This document shows positions 51,807 through 61,012 of a DNA stretch of 64,000 nucleotides, piece after piece. The position numbers were made by a program, and so were the translations under genes. The number at the start of each line of letters is the position of its first letter. Within the stretch, counting starts at the first letter, position 1. The notes under the pieces were generated by a model, which was not told where the DNA came from, searched no databases, and was given only the letters and a program-made list of their open reading frames with translations. This DNA comes from Litoribrevibacter euphylliae (GTDB lineage Bacteria; Pseudomonadota; Gammaproteobacteria; Pseudomonadales; Litoribrevibacteraceae). The stretch is taken from contig NZ_JBHRSZ010000001.1 in assembly GCF_042646085.1 (NCBI RefSeq), positions 186,001 through 250,000 on the forward strand, written 5' to 3'.

Positions 51807-54302
51807 ATGAAATTAACTCGTCGTGATTATATCAAGGCACAAGCTGCAGCAACTGCAGCCGCGGCTGCTGGTATTAGCTTGCCAACACAGGCAAGTAATG
51901 TGATCACCAGTTCGAAGGAAACCGAGCTGAAGTGGTCGAAGGCACCGTGCCGATTCTGTGGAACCGGTTGCAGCATTCACGTTGCAACTAAACAAGGTAA
52001 GGTGGTTGCAACACACGGTGATATCAAGTCTGAAGTAAACAAAGGCTTGAGTTGTGTGAAAGGCTACTTCTTATCCAAGATCATGTACGGAAAGGATCGT
52101 CTGACCACTCCGCTATTGCGTAAGAAGAACGGTAAGTTCCATAAAAACGGAGACTTCGAGCCGATATCTTGGGATGAAGCCTTCGATATCATGGAAGAAA
52201 AGTTCAAGAAGACCTTGAAAGAGAAAGGGCCGGAAGCCATCGGTATGTTCGGTTCTGGTCAGTGGACAGTTTGGGAAGGTTATGCAGCGTCCAAGTTGAT
52301 GAAAGCCGGTTTCCTATCCAACAACATTGAACCAAACGCACGTCATTGTATGGCTTCAGCAGTTGCCGGTTTCATGCGTACTTTCGGCATCGATGAGCCG
52401 ATGGGCTGTTATGACGACATGGAAAACGCCGATGCCTTCGTGCTTTGGGGTTCTAACATGGCCGAGATGCACCCGATCTTGTGGACGCGAGTTACGGATC
52501 GTCGTTTAAGTGCGCCACATGTGAAAGTTGCGGTGTTGTCTACCTACGAGCATCGCTGCTACGACTTGGCTGACTTGCCAATGACGTTCACACCTCAATC
52601 GGATCTGGCGATTTTGAACTTCATCGCAAACTACATTATCCAGAACGATGCGGTTAACTGGGATTTCGTCAATAAGCATACTAATTTCCGTCGTGGTAAT
52701 ACCGACATTGGTTACGGCTTGCGTCCTGAGCATCCGTTGCAGCAACAAGCGAAGAACGCTGACAAAGCAGGCGGCTCTTCTCCGATGACGTTTGACGAGT
52801 TCAAAGACTTTGTGAGTGAGTACACCGTCGAGAAAGCAAGCGAGTTGTCTGGTGTGTCTGAAGACAAACTGCTGTCTTTGGCTAAAATGTACGCTGATCC
52901 AAACACCAAGGTAACTTCCTTCTGGACCATGGGGGTGAACCAGCATACACGCGGTGTGTGGGTGAACAACCTGATCTATAACGTGCATTTGTTGACAGGA
53001 AAAATTGCCAAACCAGGAAACAGCCCGTTCTCTTTGACTGGTCAGCCTTCAGCGTGTGGTACTGCTCGTGAAGTAGGTACCTTTTCTCACCGTCTGCCAG
53101 CAGACATGGTGGTTAAGAATCCTAAGCATCGTGAATACGCTGAGAAAATCTGGAAGCTTCCTAAAGGCATTATTCCTGGTAAGCCAGGTTTTCATGCGGT
53201 GTTACAAAACCGTAAGTTGAAAGATGGTGACATCAACGCGTACTGGATTCAGGTAAATAACAACCTGCAAGCTGCACCCAATATGAATGAAGAAACCTTG
53301 CCTGGCTATCGCAACCCAGACAACTTCATTGTGGTTTCAGATGCGTACCCAACTGTCACAGCACAGGCTGCAGACTTAGTGTTACCAACGGCTATGTGGG
53401 TTGAGAAAGAAGGTGCCTTCGGTAACGCAGAGCGTCGTACTCAATTCTGGCATCAATTGGTGAATGCTCCGGGTGAATCAAGATCTGATTTATGGCAGTT
53501 AGTAGAGTTCTCTAAGCGTTTCACAACCGATGAAGTGTGGCCTGCTGAAATCTTGGAAGCGAACCCTTCTTACAAAGGTAAAACCCTGTTCGAAGTACTC
53601 TACAAAAATGGCAATGTCGATAAGTTCCCATTAGATCAGGTCAGCAAGGATTACGAGAACTTCGAAGCGAAAGACTTCGGTTTCTACATCCAGAAAGGTT
53701 TGTTTGAAGAGTATGCAGCGTTTGGTCGCGATCATGGTCATGATTTAGCTCCGTTCGATCGATACCACGAGGAACGCGGTCTGCGTTGGCCGGTTGTGAA
53801 TGGTAAAGAGACCAGGTGGCGTTTCATTGAGGGTGAAGACCCTTACGTGAAAGAGGGCACGGGTTATCAGTTCTACGGTAAGCCAGACAATAAAGCCATT
53901 ATCTTTGCGTTGCCATTTGAACCAGCGGCAGAAGCCCCGGATAACGAGTACGACTTGTGGTTATGTACTGGTCGCGTATTGGAGCATTGGCACTCAGGTT
54001 CTATGACTCAGCGTGTTCCTGAGTTGTACAAAGCCGTACCGAATGCGGTGTGTTACATGAATCCGGAAGATGCCAAGAAACGTGGTCTTCGTCGTGGCGA
54101 TGAAATTAAAGTCGTCTCTCGCCGTGGTGAGATTCGTACCCGAGTTGAAACTCGTGGTCGAAATAAACCGCCTGTTGGTCTTGTGTTTGTTCCTTGGTTC
54201 GATGCGTCACAGTTAATTAACAAAGTAACTCTGGATGCCACCGATCCGATTTCGAAGCAAACAGACTACAAGAAGTGTGCTATCAAAATTGTGAAGGCGT
54301 AA
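51807..54302 (+). CDS. napA: Periplasmic nitrate reductase catalytic subunit
   Basis: An 831-residue molybdenum enzyme reducing nitrate to nitrite in the periplasm. Tat signal TRRDYIK (residues 4-10) with cleavage near TQAS. The 4Fe-4S site is C48-x2-C51-x3-C55-x27-C83. The Mo-bis-MGD is held by Cys181 in NARHCMASAVAGF. Maturation uses NapD and NapF, and electrons come from NapB and NapC encoded next. A GAGGGG ribosome site is well placed. Confidence 0.98.
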   Translation: MKLTRRDYIKAQAAATAAAAAGISLPTQASNVITSSKETELKWSKAPCRFCGTGCSIHVATKQGKVVATHGDIKSEVNKGLSCVKGYFLSKIMYGKDRLTTPLLRKKNGKFHKNGDFEPISWDEAFDIMEEKFKKTLKEKGPEAIGMFGSGQWTVWEGYAASKLMKAGFLSNNIEPNARHCMASAVAGFMRTFGIDEPMGCYDDMENADAFVLWGSNMAEMHPILWTRVTDRRLSAPHVKVAVLSTYEHRCYDLADLPMTFTPQSDLAILNFIANYIIQNDAVNWDFVNKHTNFRRGNTDIGYGLRPEHPLQQQAKNADKAGGSSPMTFDEFKDFVSEYTVEKASELSGVSEDKLLSLAKMYADPNTKVTSFWTMGVNQHTRGVWVNNLIYNVHLLTGKIAKPGNSPFSLTGQPSACGTAREVGTFSHRLPADMVVKNPKHREYAEKIWKLPKGIIPGKPGFHAVLQNRKLKDGDINAYWIQVNNNLQAAPNMNEETLPGYRNPDNFIVVSDAYPTVTAQAADLVLPTAMWVEKEGAFGNAERRTQFWHQLVNAPGESRSDLWQLVEFSKRFTTDEVWPAEILEANPSYKGKTLFEVLYKNGNVDKFPLDQVSKDYENFEAKDFGFYIQKGLFEEYAAFGRDHGHDLAPFDRYHEERGLRWPVVNGKETRWRFIEGEDPYVKEGTGYQFYGKPDNKAIIFALPFEPAAEAPDNEYDLWLCTGRVLEHWHSGSMTQRVPELYKAVPNAVCYMNPEDAKKRGLRRGDEIKVVSRRGEIRTRVETRGRNKPPVGLVFVPWFDASQLINKVTLDATDPISKQTDYKKCAIKIVKA

Positions 54303-54315
54303 GGGGAGAAGGATC

Positions 54316-54798
54316 ATGACTAAATTGACTCTTATTAAGAAATCAATCCACGCCTTGGTAGCGTCTGTTGCTTTGGTAATTTCAATGATGACCGCCTTCG
54401 CGGTAGCGGGAGAAACTTATATTTCGACGCTACGCGGTGAAGTGGATTTCAATAAAGAAGAACAGGCGCCAGTCATGGCTAAGGTGGAAAATGAGGATAT
54501 CAAGCGTCAGCGTGATTACCCAATGCAACCACCAACCATTCCTCATAAAATTGACAATTATCCGGTGAATAAAAACGCCAACAAGTGTATGTCTTGCCAT
54601 GCCCGTGATCGTGCAGAAGAGTCTCAGGCTCCGATGGTAAGTGTGACGCACTTTATGAACCGTGATGGTAACTTCCTGGCTGAAGTGTCTCCGCGTCGTT
54701 ACTTCTGTAACCAGTGTCATGTGGTGCAGTTAGATGCCAAGCCATTGGTGGAAAACGACTTTCAAGACGTTTATCACATCATTGGCGAGAAGAAGTAG
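54316..54798 (+). CDS. napB: Di-heme cytochrome subunit NapB
   Basis: A 160-residue exported cytochrome passing electrons to NapA. Heme motifs CMSCH (Cys91) and CNQCH (Cys131); signal peptide cleavage near AVA-GE. It starts 13 bases after napA. Confidence 0.96.
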   Translation: MTKLTLIKKSIHALVASVALVISMMTAFAVAGETYISTLRGEVDFNKEEQAPVMAKVENEDIKRQRDYPMQPPTIPHKIDNYPVNKNANKCMSCHARDRAEESQAPMVSVTHFMNRDGNFLAEVSPRRYFCNQCHVVQLDAKPLVENDFQDVYHIIGEKK

Positions 54799-54814
54799 CT
54801 GAGGAGTATGTCGT

Positions 54815-55399
54815 ATGGGCAAAATTAAAAAATACCTCAGGGTACTCAAGAAACCCAGTGTGCATTACAGCTTAGGTTTCTTGACACTCGGTGGCTTCAT
54901 CGCTGGTATTATCTTCTGGGGGGCCTTTAACACGGCTCTGGAAGCGACTAACACAGAAGCTTTCTGTACTGGCTGTCACGAAATGCGTGACAACGTGTAT
55001 GAAGAGTTGAAAACCACTATTCACTTTTCTAACCGTTCTGGCGTTCGTGCCAAGTGTTCCGACTGTCACGTACCACACAACTGGACCGATAAAATTGCTC
55101 GTAAGATGCAAGCGTCGAAAGAAGTGTGGGGCAAAATTTTCGGCACCATTGATACGCGTGAAAAGTTCCAGGAGCACAGAAGACGTTTGGCTGAAAATGA
55201 GTGGCGTCGTCTGAAAGCCAATGATTCTTTGGAGTGCCGTAACTGTCACAACTTTGAATACATGGACTTCACTCGCCAAAGCAAGCGCGCCATGGAGCAA
55301 CACTCAACAGCGTTGGCCAGTGGTGAGAAAACCTGTATTGACTGCCATAAAGGTATTGCTCACCACCTGCCTGATATGAAGGGCGTTGAAGGCTGGTAA
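54815..55399 (+). CDS. napC: Tetraheme quinol dehydrogenase NapC
   Basis: A 194-residue membrane-anchored cytochrome of the NapC/NirT family that oxidises menaquinol or ubiquinol. One membrane helix (about 18-42) and four heme motifs at Cys51 (CTGCH), Cys81 (CSDCH), Cys141 (CRNCH) and Cys174 (CIDCH). napG and napH are absent, so this operon is the EFDABC type. A terminator follows. Confidence 0.97.
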   Translation: MGKIKKYLRVLKKPSVHYSLGFLTLGGFIAGIIFWGAFNTALEATNTEAFCTGCHEMRDNVYEELKTTIHFSNRSGVRAKCSDCHVPHNWTDKIARKMQASKEVWGKIFGTIDTREKFQEHRRRLAENEWRRLKANDSLECRNCHNFEYMDFTRQSKRAMEQHSTALASGEKTCIDCHKGIAHHLPDMKGVEGW

Positions 55400-55435
55400 G
55401 TGATAGAGGTACACTTTCCTAATCGGAAATGAAAG

Positions 55436-55463
55436 AAAAACCGCCCTAATGGGGCGGTTTTTT
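55436..55463 (+). terminator. Terminator of the nap operon
   Basis: AAAAAACCGCCC pairs with GGGCGGTTTTTT around a TAATGG loop at 55436-55463. Confidence 0.9.
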
Positions 55464-55492
55464 GTGGTTATGATGAACGTGGATTAAAGATT

Positions 55493-56008
55493 ATGGGACA
55501 TAAAGCGCCAAAAGAATTTATACCAGCTCGTATTGCGGTATTGACGGTTTCGGATACGAGAACACTGGAAGAAGACACATCGGGTCAGTATTTGGTGGAT
55601 TCATTGACCGAAGAAGGTCATCAACTGGTGGATCGTCAGTTGATCATTGATGATGTGTATTTGATGCGTTCGGTAACCTCTCAGTGGATTGCGTCGAAGG
55701 ACGTACAGATCGTGCTGATCACTGGCGGTACAGGCTTTACTGGTCGAGACACGACCCCAGAAGCGATGCGTCCATTGTTTGATCGTGAAATTGAAGGCTT
55801 TGGAGAGCTTTTCCGTCATGTTTCTTATGAAGAAATTGGTACTTCCACCGTGCAATCCCGAGCGTTGGCCGGTTTTGCTAATGGCACAGCGATTTTTTGT
55901 ATGCCGGGTTCAACCAATGCCTGTCGTACCGCTTGGACGAAGATTCTTAAGGAACAATTGGACAATCGTCACAGACCGTGCAATTTCATACCTCATGTAA
56001 AGCCATAA
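55493..56008 (+). CDS. moaB: Molybdenum cofactor biosynthesis protein MoaB
   Basis: A 171-residue MoaB/Mog-family protein. LTGGTG-type loop is ITGGTGFTGRDTTPEA, with further motifs GFGELFRHVSYEEIG and MPGSTNACRTAW. MoaB adenylylates molybdopterin or binds it in the molybdenum insertion route. Its place after napEFDABC fits the need for Mo cofactor, but a terminator separates them. The ATG has only a weak ribosome site. Confidence 0.92.
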   Translation: MGHKAPKEFIPARIAVLTVSDTRTLEEDTSGQYLVDSLTEEGHQLVDRQLIIDDVYLMRSVTSQWIASKDVQIVLITGGTGFTGRDTTPEAMRPLFDREIEGFGELFRHVSYEEIGTSTVQSRALAGFANGTAIFCMPGSTNACRTAWTKILKEQLDNRHRPCNFIPHVKP

Positions 56009-56217
56009 TGAACTTAACTTGATGGTTAACTAATGTAGACTTCTTTAAGGATCACCGTTAAGGAGTGGCGAATGTCTTACACCAGCTACTGCGGATGACA
56101 CAATTCGATTAGCGATGATCCTTCTATACTCACTAGGAAGCAAAAGTGCTATTGGATTTTGACGCTTTGTATGGCACGTTTAAAGGGATTTCTTGGATAT
56201 GAAAGTTTGTGGGTGTT

Positions 56218-58662
56218 ATGCGTGTAGCCTTCCAAAATAAAATTTCAACAAAACTTGCCAAGCAGACGGTCGTTATTGCGTTTTTTGTTGGACTGCTGCT
56301 GAGTTCACTGCAGGTATATCTCGACTATCAAGAGCACGAAAAGAGCTTGGCACATGCCATTGATCAGATGGTAGAGGTGTCTTATGGTTCTGCTACTCGC
56401 TCGGTCAGAACGTTGGACGCCAATTTGGCCACCGAAGTTGTTAACGGCTTGCTTCATTACGAGTTCATCCAAAGTGCCGAGATTATTGATGACTTGGGGA
56501 CTCGGCTGGCGAAAGCCAATCAAACGGATGATATTGATATCTCTCCCAACGTGCTCACTAAGTGGTTGGTCACTGACCAGAGTGAATATGTACGACAACT
56601 GAAGGTTGGGGACGGTCAAAATACGAATTTCGGAGAGTTAAAGCTTTTTATTGATTGGAATGTGGCGCTGGCACCTTTCTACAATCGTCTGGTTTATGTA
56701 ATTTCGGGTGGTGTCATCCGAAACATGTTATTAGCTTTAATTCTGTTTTATCTCTTTTACGCGGTGTTAGCCGAGCCTATGCATCGTGTAGCGTTGGTGT
56801 TACGTAAGATTAATCCCGTTAATCCTTCTGGCGCTCGCTTATCCAACGACATTGTTCAACGCGGGGATGAGTTGGGCGTGATCGCTGAGATCACCAATGA
56901 ATTCTTTGAGAGCGTGGAAGAAAACATTAAAAAGCGAGACGATGCAGAAATGAGGCTGTCAGAGAGCCTTCATCAGACGCGTCAAATCATTGATAACGTT
57001 CCTCATCCCATTTGTGCCAGAGACATTAATGGTAGCTTTTTGTTTGTGAATCGATCCGTTGCAGATTTTTATGGGATGGATGCGGAACAAATGGAAGGCC
57101 TGAATCAGTTCGCAGTTCACCGTACCATCAATGAAGATCAAAGTTTGGAGCTGGAAGTTGCTGATCGTGAGGTTATCAACTCCGAAGAAAACAACTTTAT
57201 TTCCGATCTTTGTTTAACCTCTCATGAAGGCAATCTTCACTATTTCCAAACATCGCTTGTGCCTTTTACCTACTTTGGTCAACAGGCGGTTTTGTCGATT
57301 ATGGTGGACATTACGGCTCGGAAACAGGCCGAAGAAAAAGTCATCGAACTGGCGTTTTATGATGCGTTGACCGGCTTGCCGAATCGAAATCTATTGACTG
57401 ATCGACTTGAACTGGAAATGTGCCGGGCGCAGCGTCATAACACCACCGGTGCCTTGTTATTTATCGACTTAGATAATTTTAAAGCGGTAAATGATTCCTT
57501 TGGGCATGCGGTGGGCGATCAGGTGTTACAGCACGTCGCGGAACAACTCAAAGGCGCGTTACGAGCGGTGGATACGGTGTCTCGTTTGGGCGGCGATGAG
57601 TTCCTGGTGATTTTGCCGGAACTGTCGGCGGACGTGGAAGAGGCTAAATTGAGTGCGCAATCGGTTGCTCGCATGTTGACCGAAAAAATCGCGACGCCCT
57701 TCTTTGTTAAAAATCGGGATTGGGTGACTTCAGCCAGTATCGGTATTGCCATGTATCCCAAAGATTGCGACAACGTTAATGAGGTGATGCGCTTTGCTGA
57801 TACCGCAATGTATGAAGCGAAGAAAAAAGGACGCAATCAACATGTGTTCTTCGAAATCGATATGGCCAGTCGGGTTGAGTCGGCTTACTCTTTGGAGAAT
57901 GAGTTGCGGACAGCTGTGGCTCAACAACAGTTTTTCTTGGTGTTCCAGCCGCAAGTGGGCGTTCAGGATGGCATGATTCAAGGTGCTGAAGTGTTAATCC
58001 GTTGGCGTCATCCTGAAAAAGGTATTGTCCCACCGTTCGAATTTATCCCTGTTCTAGAGTCTTCTGGCTTGATTCAGGAGGTCGGACATTGGTTGATTCG
58101 GGAAGCATGTCGTTACATCAGAATATGGCAGGATCTAGGGCTGTGGCATGATGAAGCCTGGCTTTCCGTGAATGTGAGTCCTAACCAGTTTTACAATCCG
58201 CTGTTTGTAGAAGATGTGCTGGATGCACTGAAAGAAAGTAAGTTAGCACCGACTTGTCTGGAACTTGAAATCACCGAAGGGATAGTGATTCGAGATACCG
58301 AGAACACCATTAAGAAACTGGAACTGCTGAGATCCCATGGCATTCGTGTTGCGATGGATGATTTTGGTACCGGCTATTCTTCTTTGTCTTATTTGAAACG
58401 CATTCCTTTGGATGTGCTCAAAATTGACCAATCTTTCGTACGAGACATCAATATTGATCGTACCGACAAGGCCATTGTTGAGGCGATTCTTTCAATGTCC
58501 AAATATCTGGGGCTGGAAGTGGTTGCGGAAGGTATTGAAACTGAAGAGCACTATCGCTTCTTTAAAGGCACCAGCTGTCAGCGTTATCAAGGGTATCTAT
58601 ACAGCCCACCAGTTGAGTGTGAGCGCTTTGAAGATATGTTGAGAGAGCGGGTTGTAGCTTAA
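56218..58662 (+). CDS. Membrane PAS-GGDEF-EAL protein
   Basis: An 814-residue c-di-GMP enzyme. Two membrane segments (about 16-36 and 160-182) enclose a periplasmic sensor region, then a HAMP-like linker, a PAS domain (RQIIDNVPHPICARDINGSF), a GGDEF domain and an EAL domain. GGDEF is RLGGDEF with RAVD five residues ahead, a normal product-inhibition site. EAL reads EVL in GAEVLIRWRHPEKG, a common active variant, with DDFGTGYSSLSYLK and EGIETEEHY. It may both make and degrade c-di-GMP. ATG at 56218 is chosen; a GTG at 56209 is possible. Confidence 0.85.
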   Translation: MRVAFQNKISTKLAKQTVVIAFFVGLLLSSLQVYLDYQEHEKSLAHAIDQMVEVSYGSATRSVRTLDANLATEVVNGLLHYEFIQSAEIIDDLGTRLAKANQTDDIDISPNVLTKWLVTDQSEYVRQLKVGDGQNTNFGELKLFIDWNVALAPFYNRLVYVISGGVIRNMLLALILFYLFYAVLAEPMHRVALVLRKINPVNPSGARLSNDIVQRGDELGVIAEITNEFFESVEENIKKRDDAEMRLSESLHQTRQIIDNVPHPICARDINGSFLFVNRSVADFYGMDAEQMEGLNQFAVHRTINEDQSLELEVADREVINSEENNFISDLCLTSHEGNLHYFQTSLVPFTYFGQQAVLSIMVDITARKQAEEKVIELAFYDALTGLPNRNLLTDRLELEMCRAQRHNTTGALLFIDLDNFKAVNDSFGHAVGDQVLQHVAEQLKGALRAVDTVSRLGGDEFLVILPELSADVEEAKLSAQSVARMLTEKIATPFFVKNRDWVTSASIGIAMYPKDCDNVNEVMRFADTAMYEAKKKGRNQHVFFEIDMASRVESAYSLENELRTAVAQQQFFLVFQPQVGVQDGMIQGAEVLIRWRHPEKGIVPPFEFIPVLESSGLIQEVGHWLIREACRYIRIWQDLGLWHDEAWLSVNVSPNQFYNPLFVEDVLDALKESKLAPTCLELEITEGIVIRDTENTIKKLELLRSHGIRVAMDDFGTGYSSLSYLKRIPLDVLKIDQSFVRDINIDRTDKAIVEAILSMSKYLGLEVVAEGIETEEHYRFFKGTSCQRYQGYLYSPPVECERFEDMLRERVVA

Positions 58663-58980
58663 CACCAGAGTGAATGTGTTTGAGTATTCAGCGTGAAGGG
58701 CTAGGTGAGCGAACACGCTAGTAACAAGGGTATAAGTGTCACAGGCTCGCTCCTCATTTCCATGAGGAACAGGTCACTATTGTGTCCGCTCGGAACCATA
58801 TAGTACGGATATTTCTGTGAATGAAAAGGTCTTTTGAGGACATGTTGCTTAGTTAAGTGCTAATTTCTATGCAAGTTTTTGTCCTATGACTCTGTGCTCT
58901 ATGGTCTAAAGCCGTATAGCGATGGCGTTAATGGCATCCTTAGGTTCGTTCCTGTTACTAATTCATTTCCTATCGTTTAT
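58663..58980. other. Intergenic region of about 318 bases
   Basis: Between two converging genes. It holds a small hairpin CCTCAT-TTCC-ATGAGG (58752-58767) and no recognisable gene. Neither arm is followed by a T-run. Confidence 0.4.
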
Positions 58981-60882
58981 TCAGAGGTTCCTTAACCTGG
59001 CCTGAATTCGTACTTTGAGTTCGGCTTGGTCATAGGGTTTCGTGAGATAATCTGAGGCACCGGCTTCAAACGCTTGAATGATGTCGGACGTTTGTCGTCG
59101 AGCTGTGAGCATAATGATGGGTATATGCTGACTTGAAGTGTGTGAACGAATTCTTTGGCAAACCTCAATGCCACTCAACCCTGGCATCTTAATATCGAGT
59201 AAGAACAGATTGGGCAAGTTGTCTTGTTCTAAAGCTGCGAGTAGCTGTTGTCCTGACGTAAAGCTCCGATAGTGATAGCCCAGGTTATCGAGCTGGTTTT
59301 CAATGATCTGTAAATTTACCGGCTCGTCGTCCATTACCCAAACTGTCAAAGTAGCAGTTGGTTCTTGCTTGCCATGAACCGAGTTTGAGTGAGTTACAAC
59401 AGACCGATCATAAAAGCGCCGTTCTGTTTGAGGTGGTACTGTACTCTCAGCGTTATCTGCTGATTGAATTATGTCTTTTGAGGTAATTTCTTGAACTGCA
59501 ATGGGGAGATGAGTTGCGGTTTCTAACTCAAAATAGAAAGTGCTGCCGTGTCCGGGAACGCTTTTAACCTTAAGCTCGCTGTCGTGCAGTCGAACTAAAC
59601 TTCGGGTGATGGACAGGCCTAAACCGTGACCGCTGCTGATCGGCTGGTGCGGTTGTCCCTGGTTGTACGCCTCGAAGATGGCATCGGCGTTCGACAGGTC
59701 AATGCCTAATCCCGTATCTTTAATGCTGATTAGAACACGGTCTTTGTTCGTCATTTCAGCTTGAATCAGAATCTGTCCTTCGTTGGTGAATTTTACAGCA
59801 TTGCCAAGCAGGTTAAACAAAATTTGCTGGAGGCGGTTTTCATCGGCCAAGACATTGGGGAGCCAGTCAGGGCAGAGTATTTCCAGAGAAATCGGGCGCC
59901 CTCTGAGTAGCGGACGCAAGCTGAGAGCTACCTGTTCAAAAATCGGCGCTAAAGATACCGTGCTTAATGACAGCTTTAGGTGATGATGTTTGATGCTCGA
60001 CAGATCAAGAATATCGTTCACTAAATTTGAAAGACGAACTGACGACGAATGGATGAGTTTAAGGTTGGTGATGGATTCTTTGTCCAATTGGGTCTCGTGG
60101 CTTAACACCAGCTCGGATAGGGATGCAATGCCGTGCATGGGGGTTCTTAGTTCGTGGGAGGTTTGAGCCAGAAAATCATCTTTCATGACATCGAGTGTTT
60201 TTAGCTCTGTATTTTGACGTGTTAACCGCTGATTCAAGGCTTCCTGGTTATTCAGGCTAAATGCATATCGTTGATTGAGCAGCCAGGCTTGCAACATCAC
60301 AAAGAGCGTAATCCCCCATTCTCTGGTAAGCGGTAAGTGTGTTGCAGACAATTGCATGACCGCATCGTGCGTGAGTTGATCATGAAGAATTATGTCGTAA
60401 AGGCCCGATACACTAATGATCAGAAAGCTCAAAAGATAAGTTTTGGCGGACTGACGCTTGTGCCTTACTGCTAGCAAGCCAATGCGTATCAGGTGGATCA
60501 GGCTAATAACAATGATGATCTGGAAAGGCAGAAGGGTGCGAGTGAATAAATCGGCGGGGGTTGCCAAGGTAAAAAGCCCAAATAACCCGCTGATAGTTAA
60601 GAATACTACTTCCGTTTTCTTTGATTGATATTGCGGGAAGAGTCGATGGGTATAAGTAATAAACAGTGGGACACAGGCAAAGAGCAAAAGATACTCTATT
60701 CTGAGGCTTGCATGCGTAAGGATTGGAAATAGCGGAGCAAGGATAGTGTCATGGCTGATGCCATTATGAAAGCCCAGGACTAAGCAAAAACTTCCAAAGA
60801 AAAGGGATGCGGTTTCTTGCCTGCGAGCCAGATATAAAGATAGGAACAAGCCCCCGAGTAGCCAGAGTAAGATCACGTGCAA
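58981..60882 (-). CDS. Hybrid sensor histidine kinase with 7TM input
   Basis: A 633-residue membrane kinase. The N-terminal third has seven hydrophobic segments like the 7TMR-DISM membrane domain, but no periplasmic ligand-binding domain or signal peptide precedes it. Then come a dimerisation helix with the phosphorylated His (TSHELRTPMHG), an ATPase domain (GLGIDL, GHGLGLSITRSL) and a C-terminal receiver (LLDIKMPGLSG). The start is probably TTG at 60882 after GAGG; an in-frame stop lies not far upstream. It is divergent from the REC-REC-GGDEF-like gene. Confidence 0.83.
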   Translation of the reverse strand: MHVILLWLLGGLFLSLYLARRQETASLFFGSFCLVLGFHNGISHDTILAPLFPILTHASLRIEYLLLFACVPLFITYTHRLFPQYQSKKTEVVFLTISGLFGLFTLATPADLFTRTLLPFQIIIVISLIHLIRIGLLAVRHKRQSAKTYLLSFLIISVSGLYDIILHDQLTHDAVMQLSATHLPLTREWGITLFVMLQAWLLNQRYAFSLNNQEALNQRLTRQNTELKTLDVMKDDFLAQTSHELRTPMHGIASLSELVLSHETQLDKESITNLKLIHSSSVRLSNLVNDILDLSSIKHHHLKLSLSTVSLAPIFEQVALSLRPLLRGRPISLEILCPDWLPNVLADENRLQQILFNLLGNAVKFTNEGQILIQAEMTNKDRVLISIKDTGLGIDLSNADAIFEAYNQGQPHQPISSGHGLGLSITRSLVRLHDSELKVKSVPGHGSTFYFELETATHLPIAVQEITSKDIIQSADNAESTVPPQTERRFYDRSVVTHSNSVHGKQEPTATLTVWVMDDEPVNLQIIENQLDNLGYHYRSFTSGQQLLAALEQDNLPNLFLLDIKMPGLSGIEVCQRIRSHTSSQHIPIIMLTARRQTSDIIQAFEAGASDYLTKPYDQAELKVRIQARLRNL

Positions 60883-61012
60883 GGTTTGTGTCCTCGATTT
60901 TTATTTATTATTAGAATTTCGATTTATACTAACATTTGAAAAACGTATGTGGTATTTGCGTCCTCAAGTCGCAGCGCAAACAATAATGAAAATAACAGTC
61001 GGTGAATCCTGC

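Noticed and set aside
52506..52988. 160-codon frame antisense to napA
   Set aside because: A shadow of a highly conserved enzyme gene.
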